Assembly (NCBI GenBank): GCA_947069175.1
Contig: CAMTDV010000030.1
Location: 101,704,411 to 101,768,410 of the forward strand
From: Scalesia atractyloides
Taxonomy: Eukaryota > Streptophyta > Magnoliopsida > Asterales > Asteraceae
DNA: 64,000 nt
Direction of reading: 5' to 3'
The position numbers were made by a program, and so were the translations under genes. Each line of letters starts with the position of its first letter. The first letter of the stretch is position 1. Below are positions 50,940 to 63,239 of the stretch, in pieces. A model generated the notes under the pieces. That model saw only the letters and a program-made list of their open reading frames with translations, did no database searches and was not told where the DNA came from.

Positions 50940-52060
50940 TGGGTAGCAAAATAACAAAACTGAGATGTCGTATACACGTATACTTGCGAAATAACAAAAG
51001 CGGAATATCCCTTCAAGCGATTGAGAATCTGTTTTGGTACATAAATAAAAAGTTAGGGGCTGTTTGGCAATTTCTGAATGGTTAAGTGCTGAACCATTAA
51101 GAGGTCTGAACCATTAAGTGCTGAACCAGTAAGATGTCTGAACCATTAAGAGCCATTATAATGTTTAATCGTTAGAGGCAAATGTCTGACCAATTTAGAT
51201 TAGAGGTCTTAACCATTCAAACTCTGTATAAAACTTAACTATTCAGAGGCAAATGTCTGAACCATTCAGACATCTGCTCACGAAACAAACAGTCTGAACC
51301 ATTAAATGCTGAACCAGTAAGAGGTCGAACCATTCAGAGCCTCATTAAGAGGTAAACAAACAACCCCATAATCTAATAAAGAGCACATATGCCTAAACTA
51401 TATTTTTGTCCTATAAGTATCAATATTAAACCTAACTTAGAAAACTTATCTTCTGATTCATCAAACTTTGAAAAAAAACTATATTTCAATGCAACTAATT
51501 TTGACCTGAAAATATATCTGAATTTACATATTTTACATTAAGATATAAAAAGTTTTAGATAAATTAAGAATTTTTTTAGAGAAAATGATGATAATGTCTC
51601 TTTTAGACTTGGTTTACAAGAGAATGTCCTTTTGACTTACCAATCTCACAACATACCCCCTCAAATACGGACGACGACACCCATTTTTACGATCGACCAA
51701 CGGTGTTTTAAGTCCAGTGAAATCATGCCACGTTTTGGAAACACCCGTATTTATTGTAGTGTTAGTACCTCCGATAATGTTTATGTCGTCGATGTCCCCT
51801 CAAATACGGGCAATGACACCCATGTTTTACAATTGACCAACTCTGTTTTATGTCCAATGAGATTATGCCACGTTTCGGAAACGCCCATATTTATTGTAGC
51901 CTCAGTACCTCCGATAATGTTTATGCCGTCGATGTCTCGGTCTTACAATTCGGTCACGAGCGTCCCACCGGTGTTTGGGCCTAAAAAACAATTGTTTTGG
52001 ACATGTGAATCGAGTAAAAAATACCACCGTTCTGGACAAGTGGCTCGATTTCTTTGGGTC
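50940..52060. repeat. Dispersed repeat, partner of 63240-64000
   Basis: ACTGAGATGTCGTATA, ACTTATCTTCTGATTCATC and CCTCCGATAATGTTTATG occur in the same order in both. It contains a tandem pair of about 139 bp (CTCAAATACGG at 51660 and 51799). A MITE (51056-51367) is inserted only in this copy. The 143-residue open frame here follows the tandem pair and is not considered a gene. Confidence 0.88.
51056..51367. mobile_element. Tourist-like MITE, 312 bp
   Basis: Termini GGGGCTGTTTGG and (from the right) GGGGTTGTTTGTTTAC, flanked by TTA and ATA. The body consists of CTGAACCATTAAGAGGT words. It is absent from the partner repeat at 63240-64000, so it inserted after the two copies separated. Confidence 0.85.
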
Positions 52061-52324
52061 TAAACCCAGTTGTCAAACGCTAAAACACCAACATCGCAGC
52101 TCGTGTGTGAAGGGACATTTACGACAATGAAAAATCAAATAAACATTCTCTTGGATAAAAACAGACATTTGGAGATTTTCTCATAATTTTGTAAAAAAGT
52201 TTTTTTTGCATTATAAAAAGTAATTAAAAATACATTTAAAATACTAGACATACAACGGTCCAAATGGTTATTCTCTAACAGACATAACGGTCCAACTAAA
52301 ATCTGTTAATTTTGTTACTCCCCC

Positions 52325-52368
<44 letters not shown>

Positions 52369-52496
52369 CTTCTTCATTTGCTCAACCGTTTCTCTCATCT
52401 TCATTCTCACACTCACAAACACACACACACAACTTCTTTCTTCTTTCTGGAACTCTCGTTCTTCTGCAAACCCTAGCTAGTTCTTCCATAACTGCC

Positions 52497-55400
52497 ATGA
52501 CAAAATCGATTTTAGTCACCGGAGGTGCCGGATTCATCGGCACACACACTGTTGTGCAACTTCTGAATCAAGGATTCAACGTTACGATCATCGATAACCT
52601 TGATAATTCGGTTGAAGAAGCTGTTCAGCGAGTCAGAGATCTAGTCGGTCCTCAGCTCTCGCTCAATCTGCAGTTTCATCTGGTATAGTTGCTTCACTTG
52701 CTTCGTTTTAACTGATTATGTACTCAATGTGTATGTTGTTGATGAGTTATGTGAGAATTGTGTTGTTGTAGAGGTTTTAGAACTGGAAGTTTGTTTACTA
52801 GTGTTATGCAGTTGTATATTTGTGAGAATTATAAAAGTTTCTGAAAAAAAAAAGTGAATGAAGAAGATATATCTAAAATTTGTGTGGTTTTAGAGATTTG
52901 AACATCTAATTTGCGTTGTTTACTGAGTGTTTGAACATCTATACGATTCTGTGTGTTTAATTGATAAATTGTAAGGATTATGGAAGGTCTGAGCAAATTA
53001 GCGAATGAAGAAGAGTTATTGTAGAGGGTTTAGAACTGGAAGTTTGTTTACTAGTGTTATGCAGTTGTATATTTGTGAGAATTATAAAAGTTTCTGAAAA
53101 AAAAGTGAATGAAGAAGATATATCTAAAATTTGTGTGGTTTTAGAGATTTGAACATCATTTGCGTTGTTTACTGAGTGTTTGAACATCTATACGATTCTG
53201 TGTGTTTAATTGATAAATTGTAAGGATTATGGAAGGTCTGAGAAAATTAGTGAATGAAGAAGAGTTATTGTAGAGGTTTTAGAACTGGAAGTTTGTTTAC
53301 TAGTGTTATGCAGTTGTATATTTGTGAGATCTATGGAAGTTTTAGGAAAAAAAAAGTGTATGAAGATGAGTTATGTGAAACTTGTGTGGTTTTGGAAGTT
53401 TGAAGACCTAATTTGAGTTGTTACTGTGTGTTCATGTGTTAAGGTTTAACTATACTTGATTCTGTGTGTTTTATTGGTAATCGGATGCGTGTGTTCTTGA
53501 CGAGCAATGTGAGAACTGTAGAGGTTTTAGAACCGGAAATTTACTTTGAGATAGCGTTATGAAGTTGTATATGGAGATGATATCTGAGATTCTGTATTGG
53601 TAACTGGAAGGATTAGTGTTCTAATTCGTTTGAATTATTATGTTATTTCAGAGGTTTTTATCTGAATATTTACTGGATGTGTGTGTTCTTGACGAAAATG
53701 TGAGAATTGTAGAGACACAGAACCGGAAAGTCACTTTGAGATGTGCAAATTCTGTTTACTAGTGTTACGAATTTGTATTTGGAGACATATTCTGGAATAT
53801 TGTAAGGATTATGGAAGTTCTGTGCAAATAAGTGAATGAAGAAGAGTTGTATGAAACTCGTGTGGTTAGTTATACGTATTTGATTCGTTTGAATTGTTAT
53901 GTTATTTCGGAGGTTTCTTTTAGTTTCTGAAGTATATGATTTGAACTCTTACTGTGCTTGTGTGCTCTATTAGTTATACGTATTGTTTTATTAAATAGTA
54001 ATTTAAATAGAAGCATCTTTCATCTAAGATGATCAAATTAATCTGTTCTATTTAGTTTACACCATCAGTTATGTTTCTGAGGCTTGCCATTCAATATTGT
54101 TACTACTTTAATGATATGAATTGAATTTGCTTGTTGCAGGGTGATATCAGGAATAAGGAGGATTTGGAGAAGTTGTTTTCTCAGTCTAAGTATGTTAATC
54201 TCCATGTTATTGTGTTTAGTCTTGATTTAGGTTAATCCCTAAAACTGATGTTATATTTGTCTTGGTTTAACTGATGTTATGTAGGTTTGATGCTGTCATA
54301 CACTTTGCGGGGCTCAAAGCTGTGGGTGAAAGCATGGCTGATCCGTTTCGTTACTTTGATAATAATCTGATTGGATCAATCACCCTGTATCAATTCATGG
54401 CCAAATACAACTGTAAGAAGGTCCGTCTTGAATCTATAAATGGACCTAAACTTGATTTTTTCGTTCAATGATTATCATCTGTTTCGTTACTTAGATAATA
54501 ATCTGATTGTCGGGTGTGCAGTTGGTGTTCTCGTCTTCTTCAACTGTTTACGGACAGCCCAATAGAATTCCATGTGTTGAGGACTTTGAATTGAAGGCGA
54601 TGAATCCGTATGGGCGCATAAGGTATTAACCTTACTGCGCGTGACCTTTATTATTTACTTAATTGTAGCTTGAATTTTAATCTAGACTATCTTGCTGGCT
54701 TGATTAGCTGTTTCTTGAAGAAATTGCTCGAGATATTCATACTGCAGATCCAGAGTGGAAAATAATTTTGCTGAGGTACTTTAATCCTGTTGGTGCTCAT
54801 GAGAGCGGGAAACTTGGTGAAGATCCACTTGGCGTCCCGAATAATCTCATGCCTTACATACAACAAGTGGCTGTCGGTAGATTACCAGAGTTGAATGTTT
54901 ATGGTCACGATTATCCAACTAAAGATGGCACTGCGGTATGTAAAATTGAATTGAAATATCCCAGTTGGAATTTTAGTTATATTCAGATTATTAATAACGT
55001 GATAACAGGTTCGAGACTTTATCCATGTGATGGATTTAGCTGATGGTCATGTTACCGCACTTCAAAAGCTGTTCACCGAAGAGGATATAGGTCAGCAACA
55101 ACTGTTTTTAACTGGTTATCATGCATCATCCAAACTTTCTTAATGCTGACATTTGTTTAGGTTGTTTTGCTTGCAACCTTGGGACCGGTCATGGGACGTC
55201 AGTTCTTGAAATGGTCAATGCTTTTGAGAAAGCATCTGGAAAGGTAATCTCTATCTCACATTCCATCACATAACTTGTACAATATGTATCGCTAACAACG
55301 TTACTGTTTTCAGAAAATCCCCATTAAGCTGTGCCCAAGAAGGGCAGGAGACGCAACAGAAGTTTATGCGTCAACTGAGAAAGCTGCACGTGAGCTTAAC

Positions 55401-55587
55401 TGGGAGTAAGTTATTAGATGCCTTTTTCCTTTTATATTATTCCACTTTTTGGGGGGTAAGTAAATATTAGAGTCTAATTTAATTGTGAGTTTTCAGGGCA
55501 AAATATGGAATTGATGAGATGTGTAGGGATCAATGGAATTGGGCAAGACAGAACCCATGGGGATACAAGAAGCCACCAACCGAATGA
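52497..55587 (+). pseudogene. UGE: UDP-glucose 4-epimerase gene with broken exon 4
   Basis: UGE interconverts UDP-glucose and UDP-galactose in the cytosol, feeding galactose to wall polymers and galactolipids. Nine exons: 52497-52682, 54140-54189, 54285-54420, 54522-54622, 54708-54935, 55009-55090, 55161-55243, 55314-55405, 55497-55587. They total 1049 nt, one short of an open 349-residue frame. The NAD fold is intact (GGAGFIG), as are HFAGLKAVGES, LLRYFNPVGAH, the VYGHDYPT region and a normal C-terminus. Exon 4 is abnormal. FSSSATVYG has lost one residue, and at the exon end NPYGR-T-K reads CGC ATA AG|GT, so the catalytic Lys codon has lost a base. Splicing as predicted gives a stop at 54763-54765, about 176 residues in. 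It could be a dead duplicate or an assembly error. The rest is too well conserved to be old. Confidence 0.85.
52771..53360 (+). repeat. Tandem repeat in UGE intron 1 (about 251 bp, 2.3 copies)
   Basis: GAGGTTTTAGAACTGGAAGT occurs at 52771, 53023 (with one extra G) and 53273. The first two units are nearly identical for their full length. The third diverges after about 90 bp. More distant echoes (GTAGAGGTTTTAGAACCGG) occur near 53518. Intron 1 is unusually long at 1457 bp because of this. Confidence 0.9.
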
Positions 55588-56755
55588 GACACGCACGAGG
55601 GTATATCGTATCTCCTAGTTGCAACTGTTACGTTTACTCGGCTCTTCTAGTAAAATACTAGAAAGTGAATTCTATTGTTTGGAAGACATACTTTCGTACA
55701 GTTTCTTACTTGCGTTACATTCGAATGTTTCTGAGTGTCCATATATGTGAAAATCGAACGTTGATTGGCACACATAGTATCCATGTAATTGTTGCAAGTC
55801 ATAAATACCTCTTCTTTCTTGACACATGATAGTTCTGGTTTTGTCAATAATCAGCGTAAGTTGACTCAACATAAATCCTGTCCAGTAAAGTACCCGAAAA
55901 ACATGCGATATTCCAGTAATTGCCTATTTATTACCCTCTTTGGTTTCTAAAAAGTATCATATTAGAATTCATAGGGGTAAAAGAGATCCCTCCCTTTTCT
56001 CTTCCGAAACAGTACCATCCTGCAACCACAGTATACACCCAATGTCCACCCAACAACGAGTGTCATGGTCGGATTCTTTCTCCGAAGCCCAAACCGCCAT
56101 CCAATCCCTCTCCACCATCATTTCCTCTGTCCCACCAACATCTCCTCCTCTTACACCCCGGCATTAGCCCTCCTCACTGACCCGGAACTCGCAGCCCAAA
56201 TGTCTAACCACCTCCAGCGTTTACCATGAAAGCAGACAAGCGTATAGAAACAGGTCAACCGAGCCTAACCAGGTTGTCCTCTCTCCCGGTTTGGAGCCTC
56301 AAGGAACCATCCGATCAACCAAACGGTCCAGAATCATTCGGGTTACACTCGAATCATTGATCATACCGAGTTACCCATTGCCAAAGGCATCCATCTTTAA
56401 AGCTTATAGTTATGAGTCGATTCATAAAAACAACACTCTAACCAACAAAAAGGTTAGAAAACTGTCTAGGATGTGCATTTCTTGAAAATTTGATCTTATA
56501 TAATATAATGTGTATTCTAAAGTAGTGAATATATTCTATAATGATTGTTTGTTTATTTGGTGTTTGGAATTTCGTTTGCTGAGATGAATTTGAGTTTCTT
56601 TGCAGAGGCTATTCATCCAGTATATATAATGTAATAATGTTAAACTGGATTCAAGATATCTTATGTGTTTGTTTGTATGTATATAAGGCCGTGAGAATAC
56701 AGCCCCCTTATTATGCATCTTTAACACCCACATCACCTATAACGCCCTTCACACC
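55588..56755. other. UGE 3' flank and intergenic DNA with a coding-like patch
   Basis: After the UGE stop there is an AT-rich 3' flank. At about 56042-56230 a frame reads MSTQQRVSWSDSFSEAQTA.. and, after a stop, LLTDPELAAQMSNHLQRLP. It looks like a decayed coding fragment, but I do not recognise the family. No introns or neighbouring exons could be assigned. Confidence 0.3.
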
Positions 56756-57166
56756 TAGGGTGTAAACAAGCCCAAAGGCTCGAGAGCTACTCGTTATCGG
56801 CTCGGTTAAAAGCTCGAACGAGTTTGAGCCCGAGCTCAAGCCTCTAATAGAGCTCGTTTAGTTATCGAGCCCGAGCTCAAGCCTGAAATACAAAGTTCGT
56901 CTAGGCTCGCGAGCCTAAACGAGCCCAAACAAAATTTTATTTTTTTTATATATAAGATAATACTAACGATGATAACATTGGCGAGCCTAGCTCGAGCCGA
57001 GCTTTGGCTTGTTTAAGCGATATTGAAGTGAGCTTGAGCTGGACTTTTAACTCGTTTGAGGTTGTTCTCAAAATAGCTCGAGCTGAGCTCGAGCTTTATA
57101 AAAACATGACGAGCCGAGCTCGAGTCTAGTCGAGCTCTGGCTCGGCCCGGCTCGTTTACACCCCTA
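56756..57166. mobile_element. hAT-like MITE (411 bp) with GAGCTCGAGCC body
   Basis: Termini TAGGGTGTAAACAAGCC and (from the right) TAGGGGTGTAAACGAGCC. Flanks TTCACACC (56748-56755) and ATCACACC (57167-57174) match at 7 of 8 bases, as for a slightly aged 8-bp duplication. Confidence 0.85.
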
Positions 57167-58670
57167 ATCACACCCCTCAAAGAAATGACCCCCCCCATTA
57201 ACGACCCTCTAAAATAAATATTAAATTAATAGTGTGTGTAAAGGACCCGTCCGAGAGTTTTTGCGCTCGTTAACACGTTAACGAATGACTCCTTTAACAC
57301 TCGTAATGACTGGAGGGGGGGGGGAGTGGTATTTAACGCCCTTAACTCCAAGGCCTAAGATGCATCGTAGTGTGCTTTGTAAACGAACAAAACGTTAAGT
57401 GAATTGTTAATGAAACGTTTGGCAGAAAGATCGTTTATTTAATTAACAAACGAACATGCATCATCACATGAACACATATCCCGCATATCACCATTCATTT
57501 ATGTTTGTATATGTTCATGTAGATACACATCTAAATATATGTATTGCTTATTAGTTATACGAATTGGCCCATCATGTTTTCAATGCATCACCCTAATCAA
57601 ATTTTAGAACCAAACCTCATCATGAGTATTTGGCTAACATACAGCATGTTCACTATTATTCTGTTTTATGTTTGTTCCTTTACGTGTATTCATGGGCGGA
57701 GCTTCCCCCCAGGGGCGAAGCTTAAGAGGGCCCGACCCCCCGAACTTTTCGCTGAGTAGTGTTATATATGTAGTTTTCGTGTAGGAAATTTTTTGGGTAT
57801 ATACGTTTTCGACCCGCTGTCGAAAACGTCAAGATTCGCGACTGTTCCCTCTTGGACCCTCACCGATTTTCCGCTCATAGTGTTACGTTTAACAAAACAT
57901 TCCGAATTTTTTTAGTGTAAAATATTGGATTTTTAAGAGTCAGGCCCCTACGATTTGGATTTTGAAAGTCTCGGCCCCCACTGAGTTTTTTGTTCAAGCT
58001 CCTGCACCTCAACCACTCAAAAAAAGGCTCCACCTCACTTCCTCAGGTACACAACCACTTTCAACTAACTTTCTCACACACAAAGCTTGCAATAACACAT
58101 TAATCCACCATCTACAGATAGAAAGCAGCGAACTCTCCAAAGAGAAATCTACATAAACACTTCATTTGATAACGAAAGCCCCTTGTGTTATGTTAACATT
58201 TCCAATATTTTAGGACCACTTAGCTACAACAGGTTGTCAAAAAAACAATATGGTACATGTAACCAACTTTTGTATGTATCTATCATCACTCTTACACCGC
58301 TTATATTTGCACACTCCAGCACCAATAGCGCTGCACAACGCTTATATTTGCACACTTCAACACAAAATTGTTCCCCGCTGCAAAGCGCATGCTTAACTTA
58401 ACACTAGTTTACATAAGTTTAATACTTAGTGACGTTCCTATAAGTATATATAAATGATAAAACCACAATTAAAGTACTATGTATAAATACGTACTGACCA
58501 ATCAATATTCACCAACCATTCAATTCATACGTGTATTAATCGATGAATAATGTATTTGTAGAACTCCGATATGTTCACTAGCCAATCCACTAAACACACC
58601 CTAAACAGATTTAGCGTTTTCACTTGTATATATAGATTGTCGTGCGGCGCGTTGCAGGAAGCAGGGGCAT
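57167..58670. other. Intergenic region with GC-rich transposon-like fragments
   Basis: 57690-57880 (GGGCGGAGCTTCCCCCCAGG, GACCCGCTGTCGAAAACG) resembles ends of GGGGCGGA-type elements common in plants. 57308-57318 is a G run. No gene supported. The terminal part is the 3' flank of the FRS relic. Confidence 0.4.
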
Positions 58671-60292
58671 TCATTCTTTCAAGGTTAGCCTTGCATTCTG
58701 CACCTTAACAGAAAGCTTCAACTTCTGGTCCTCCATTTCTCTCAAAACAGCCAATAGATTTGCACGATACACTTCACACCGTTCATTAGTACTTTCCAGC
58801 TCACTAGTCAGTTCACGAATTTTCTTTTCCTTCTCACTCTGCAGGAGTAAACAAATATTTTCCCACATCAGCTCAAGTCATAAAATAAAACAAAAAGAAA
58901 AAAAAAATTATACCTCTGGCGTTTGTTGATTTAATATGAGACTCTGGTTAACTCGTTTCTTTGAAGCCGCAACTTTGTTTGCAGCCACCTGCAGAGCATC
59001 CTGTGCTACATTGTATATGTGTATAGTCTTTGCTCCTTCTTCTACAAACTTTATGGCCTCCTTCCTTAAACTGTTATAGCGTACGCTCAAAGAGTCTTGT
59101 TGAGTAGAAGAATTATTGCTTGGAACGTTGGCATCCCTACTCCATCTCTTCAAAACATATTCAGATGGCAGTGTAAGGACATTCTTAGCTCTGAAAACTG
59201 ATAAAGCGTGTCGACATATTATGCCTGAAGACTCAAACATATGGCAGCTACAAACAGCTTTCATCTCGAACGGATTGAACCGGACGACATGTCCTTTCTC
59301 CCCATCCCCAAATTTGGCCACCCGGTATGTTGTATCTTCAACTTTAGTTGCGGGATTAGCAAGGGTCTCTACTAGCTCCTCTTGAAATTTCAAAAACGCC
59401 CTTCTGGTATAGAGACTGGCTGCTTGTTTTTCCATGGGAGAAGGCGTTTTTAGGACTGGCGTGGTGTTGGCAGTCTCAAAATCCGCCTTTAATTCCATCT
59501 CATGCCAACCTGTTACCGCACTTTCGTATTGTTTAACCAGTGACTGCATCGACGTTGTTGCATTCACATACCCTTCAAAGAATGTGTTTCGACTACTGGT
59601 TTCTTCAGTAGGATACAGTTCTCCGAAAAACGTCTCTTGCATGTAAACAGGAACCCATTGATGGCGTGCGTTGTAGATAGACTGAAGCCATTCGTTATCC
59701 GCGAGGGTGAATCTCGCACAAGAGCTTGCCAACAAGATTCAAACTCGTCGACTGTCTCTGTCTCATGGATACACTTCCTAAACTCCTCGTGAAATGTAGG
59801 ATGACAGGTTTGTGCCAGTTTCTCATGGGTCTCTCTAAAAATGCTCCATCTGCAGAAACGGTGATGGGTTTGAGGCAAAACCTGTGCAACAGCCATCTGT
59901 ATACGATGATCAGGTTCGGTTGTAATGGAGACTGGGTAGTTTCCAGACATTGCATGCAACCAATTTTGGAGTAGCCAAACATAAGCTGAATCGGACTCGT
60001 AATTAAGCAATGCGCAACCAAATAAAACGGGTTGGCCGTGGTGATTTAGACCAGTGATGGAGACCAATGGTAGCATATAGTGACGGGCTTTGTATGAGGT
60101 GTCTAGTCTAACAGTATCACCAAAATAATTGTAGTTGACCTGAAAGTTGAATCAGCCCAAAACATATTTCCATTTGATTGCAATTCAATTGTATAAAAGA
60201 AACTCGGATTCTCGGCTTGCTTTCGCTTCAAATAATCAACAAGATGCTCGTCTCCGCTCCCCAGAGTCCTCCGTCTGCTCATCTCTCGACTC
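58671..60292 (-). pseudogene. FAR1-related sequence (FRS) pseudogene, 5' truncated
   Basis: FRS proteins are transcription factors domesticated from MULE transposases: FAR1 DNA-binding domain, MULE transposase-like domain, SWIM zinc finger. Seen here, from the right: HLVDYLKRKQAENPSF and MFWADS (about 60150-60260); a frameshift near 60131-60136; YFGDTVRLDTSY through the MULE core to ALVR; a second one-base shift near 59712-59716; then EWLQSIYNARHQWVPVYM and the SWIM finger CSCHMF..ICRHAL (about 59190-59240). A GT-AG intron (58839-58913) precedes a last exon with the conserved coiled C-terminus, stop at 58671. The usual TD of the MULE core is TE here. No FAR1 domain is visible to the right, where a hAT-like element abuts. 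It is most like FRS5-type proteins (from memory). Confidence 0.88.
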
Positions 60293-60977
60293 AGTGGCGG
60301 ATCCAGAATTTTTTTCCAAGGGGTTCACTTTTTTTAATATTCCAAATTCATCTGTCCGAACATATAAAATTTCGGGTAGGTTCGACAGTTCAGTTCGGGT
60401 CGGGTAAGGTTCATCACATAAGCAGCCTATATTATTTTTTTATAAACAAAAATCAAGTTTTAGAACATGAATTATACTGATGATATAGAATGCTACATCA
60501 ACAAATTAAATGTCAGAATCAACAATTTATTACCTAGAAATTAAATTGAATATGTAAATCAACAAACTGAAAGATAAAATCAACGACTTATACTCTTATG
60601 GGTTTAAACGTACCTGGAGGAGACGTGACGGAGCCGTTGAGGCTGGAGTGGCTCCGGCAAGTGCTTGTGTGACGGTTGGATAAGTGGCCGCTGCGTCTAG
60701 TCTTCGTGTTTGGGGTGTTTGAGGCCTAAACAGGAAAGGGGGAAAAACCCTAATTTGTTTTTGACTTAAAAAACAAGAAAAAAAAAACGACAAAAGGAGA
60801 TTACGGACTCGAACTCGGGATCTCTATGCGTATAGTTACCACTACACGGGTCCATAACTTTGCTTCCCTTTCAAAATATTAAAGGGTTCCTCGAGAAGTT
60901 TCTTAATAACTTAACACTATAAAATACGAACTGAACGGGTTCCTGAAACCCCCTAAATGGTTGTAGATCCGCCCTGA
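60293..60977. mobile_element. hAT-like element abutting the FRS relic
   Basis: It starts AGTGGCGGATCCAG and ends GGTTGTAGATCCGCCCTGA, with inverted termini around GGCGGATC. Flanks CTCGACTC (60285-60292) and CTCTACTT (60978-60985) agree at 6 of 8 bases. Internal sequence is AT-rich with no domain. It belongs to the same terminal class as 62388-63112. A second copy of its right end (CCCTAAATGGTTGTATATCTGC) lies at about 61015-61045. Confidence 0.72.
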
Positions 60978-61198
60978 CTCTACTTTTATTAATTAATGTA
61001 GGCTGAGTCTGAAAACCCTAAATGGTTGTATATCTGCGCTTGACAGAACCATTCACGCGTTAGCGCAACTAGATCAACTAGAAATTTTGGCAATGAAACT
61101 CTCTAAAACTGACTATTCTAAACCCAAATCCACCTTCAGACTCCTTAATCCACACCTAATATATGTTGTGTGTTCAGTCTCACCCCTAAAAAAATATG

Positions 61199-61857
61199 TT
61201 TATTAGTAAATATATTAAATAAAACTAATACAAATTATAGACTCGTTTAGGCTCGATAAGTGAAGCTCGGCTCATTTACTAAACAACTTTAAATAAGGGG
61301 TAAATGTTATCAAATATTAATAAAACTAATATTACTCTAAGGCTCGGTAAGCTTGACGAGCTTCACATACTAAGCTCGAGCTCGATAATTAAACGAGCTT
61401 TGTTTTAGGCTCAAGCTCTGCTCATACTCGATAAGGCTCAGCTCATTTTAAGCTTTTTCTCGAACCTGTCCTGAATGCTCGCGAGCAGCTCGACTCGTTT
61501 GCACCCTTATTTTTTTTATATCTTATCTTTTAAGACTTTAATTCACTGGTGCATGAGAATCATTACTATGTATGAAAAGGATAATATAAGATCAAGCAAT
61601 ATTTGTTTGTTATAGATATATGGAATGGATTTTTTTTATATCTTTTTATTTACCAATGAATTTTACTATCGAAAAAAATTATTTACTGATCAAATTAAAT
61701 CTCAAGGAAAATCGTAAAGTGGATCTTTTTTGTGGTACGTTAGTGATATGTCGATGATCACGGCTAATCATCGGACACAACAGTAAATAGAAAAGAAAAA
61801 TATGGGATTTTAAGGTTGGTGATGTGTTGGCAATCACCGATAAACGTCTAAATATTA
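61199..61857. repeat. Dispersed repeat, partner of 39121-39711
   Basis: Same orientation and order of words as the partner, including the GCTCG body and the following AATATAAGATCAAGCAATATTTG segment. It has small length differences and an extra TTTACTATCGAAAAA-type stretch near 61640-61680. Confidence 0.9.
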
Positions 61858-62379
61858 GATTTTTTTTTTATTTACTCAAACAAACTAACTAGTAATTAAC
61901 GCGTGCACGTTACGGTGTGGATCCATTGCAAACACACAATTGATTAGTCGAAGATTATATGATGCGTTAATGATATGAAAACACACGTTTTGACATATCT
62001 GATTTAACTGAACAGTACTTGCGGTTGGATCAAGAAGTTTAAAAAAACTTGTATAAAAGAAAAACTGACACAGTTGAAATTTTATCTATAGTGCATTGTG
62101 ATAGGGTCGAAACGTAAAGTAACTATAATTTATATCATTGAATGAAAACGTATTATATTTCATCCAACTTGACACGTAACCTATTTGAATCTATTGAATG
62201 TACTGAAAGAATGTTATATGAATGTAAGTTTAAAATAGTTTAGAGTAAATACACAAATGAAAAGTTTGAAACTTAAGGGGTGTAAATGAATTAATAGTGA
62301 AAGAGCCAAAAGTGTAAATAATGAAAGTGGAGGTCAATTAATTAGGGAGGAAAATAGCGGATGACAGCGGGGGTCATCA
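61858..62379. other. Intergenic region, no supported gene
   Basis: AT-rich. No motif, repeat boundary or open frame worth reporting. Confidence 0.5.
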
Positions 62380-62387
62380 TCCACACC

Positions 62388-63112
62388 AGTGGTGGATTTA
62401 CTTATGCGGACGGTGGGCACAGACCCACCGTACATTCACGGCCTCATCCATGGTTTTGATGCCCTCAAACTTAAAAAAAATAAAAGAAATTTCGCCCGAA
62501 AATTTCTCATCAAAGGGTAGTTGACGTAAAGAGTAGTTAAATAGAACTAGAATGTGAAAAAATTCTCACCGGAAATTTTCCGGCTCATAAAACTGATGCA
62601 GCGGCCAATTGATATTGAAGGAGAAAGATGATGGAAAAAGAGGCTTTATTATGTAGATTGACCTTGACCATCTCTTAAAAAGCTGTATATTTTCAAACAA
62701 AGTTTATCTTTTTTTTATTATTTATAAGTACAAAAAAATATATAATAACGAAAGGTAAAGTAATATTAAATATATTGTAATATGGAAAGGTAAAGGAATC
62801 TATTTAAATATTTTCGTAATATGTTTAATTTAGCATGTTTTTTATTATTTCTTTTAATTTATTTATTTCTGAACTCAATAAAAAATATTATACCAAATGT
62901 CAAAAAATTTATATTAGGATCCATCTGGTTACATCTGACCATTTTGAGCCAACTTATTTTGACCTGATTTTGTTACAATCAATAAATATTTAAATTTACA
63001 TCAAGATAGATCGTAAACGGATAACAAGTTGCGTTACTAACCCTTTTTAAGTAGCAAACCTAAGTTTTTAATTTGTGCCCACCGTCGAAAAAAGTTCTGG
63101 ATCCGCCACTGG
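62388..63112. mobile_element. Non-autonomous hAT element (725 bp)
   Basis: It starts AGTGGTGGATTTA and ends TGGATCCGCCACTGG, flanked by the perfect 8-bp duplication TCCACACC (62380-62387 and 63113-63120). Subterminal GTGGGCAC and GTGCCCAC words pair. There is no transposase. Confidence 0.92.
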
Positions 63113-63239
63113 TCCACACCATATATGAGATCATGGTCCACGCCGTATAAGATGATGGATTAGGTTGATGGATGAGGATAAGATGACATAATGATGATGT
63201 AAAGAGTAATGATGATCATTTGGGTCATGACCACACCAC

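Noticed and set aside
51632..52063. 143-residue open frame
   Set aside because: It follows a 139-bp tandem pair in a dispersed repeat. The partner copy at the right edge does not keep the frame.
52329..52370. (TA)n tract as the UGE TATA box
   Set aside because: The tract is a microsatellite about 135-170 bp before the ATG. It may serve as TATA, but the sequence alone cannot show it.
54623..54707. Alternative acceptor that would rescue the UGE frame
   Set aside because: Acceptors after TTGTAG and TCTAG were tried. One leaves the wrong downstream frame and the other meets an in-frame TAG, so the frame break stands on this sequence.
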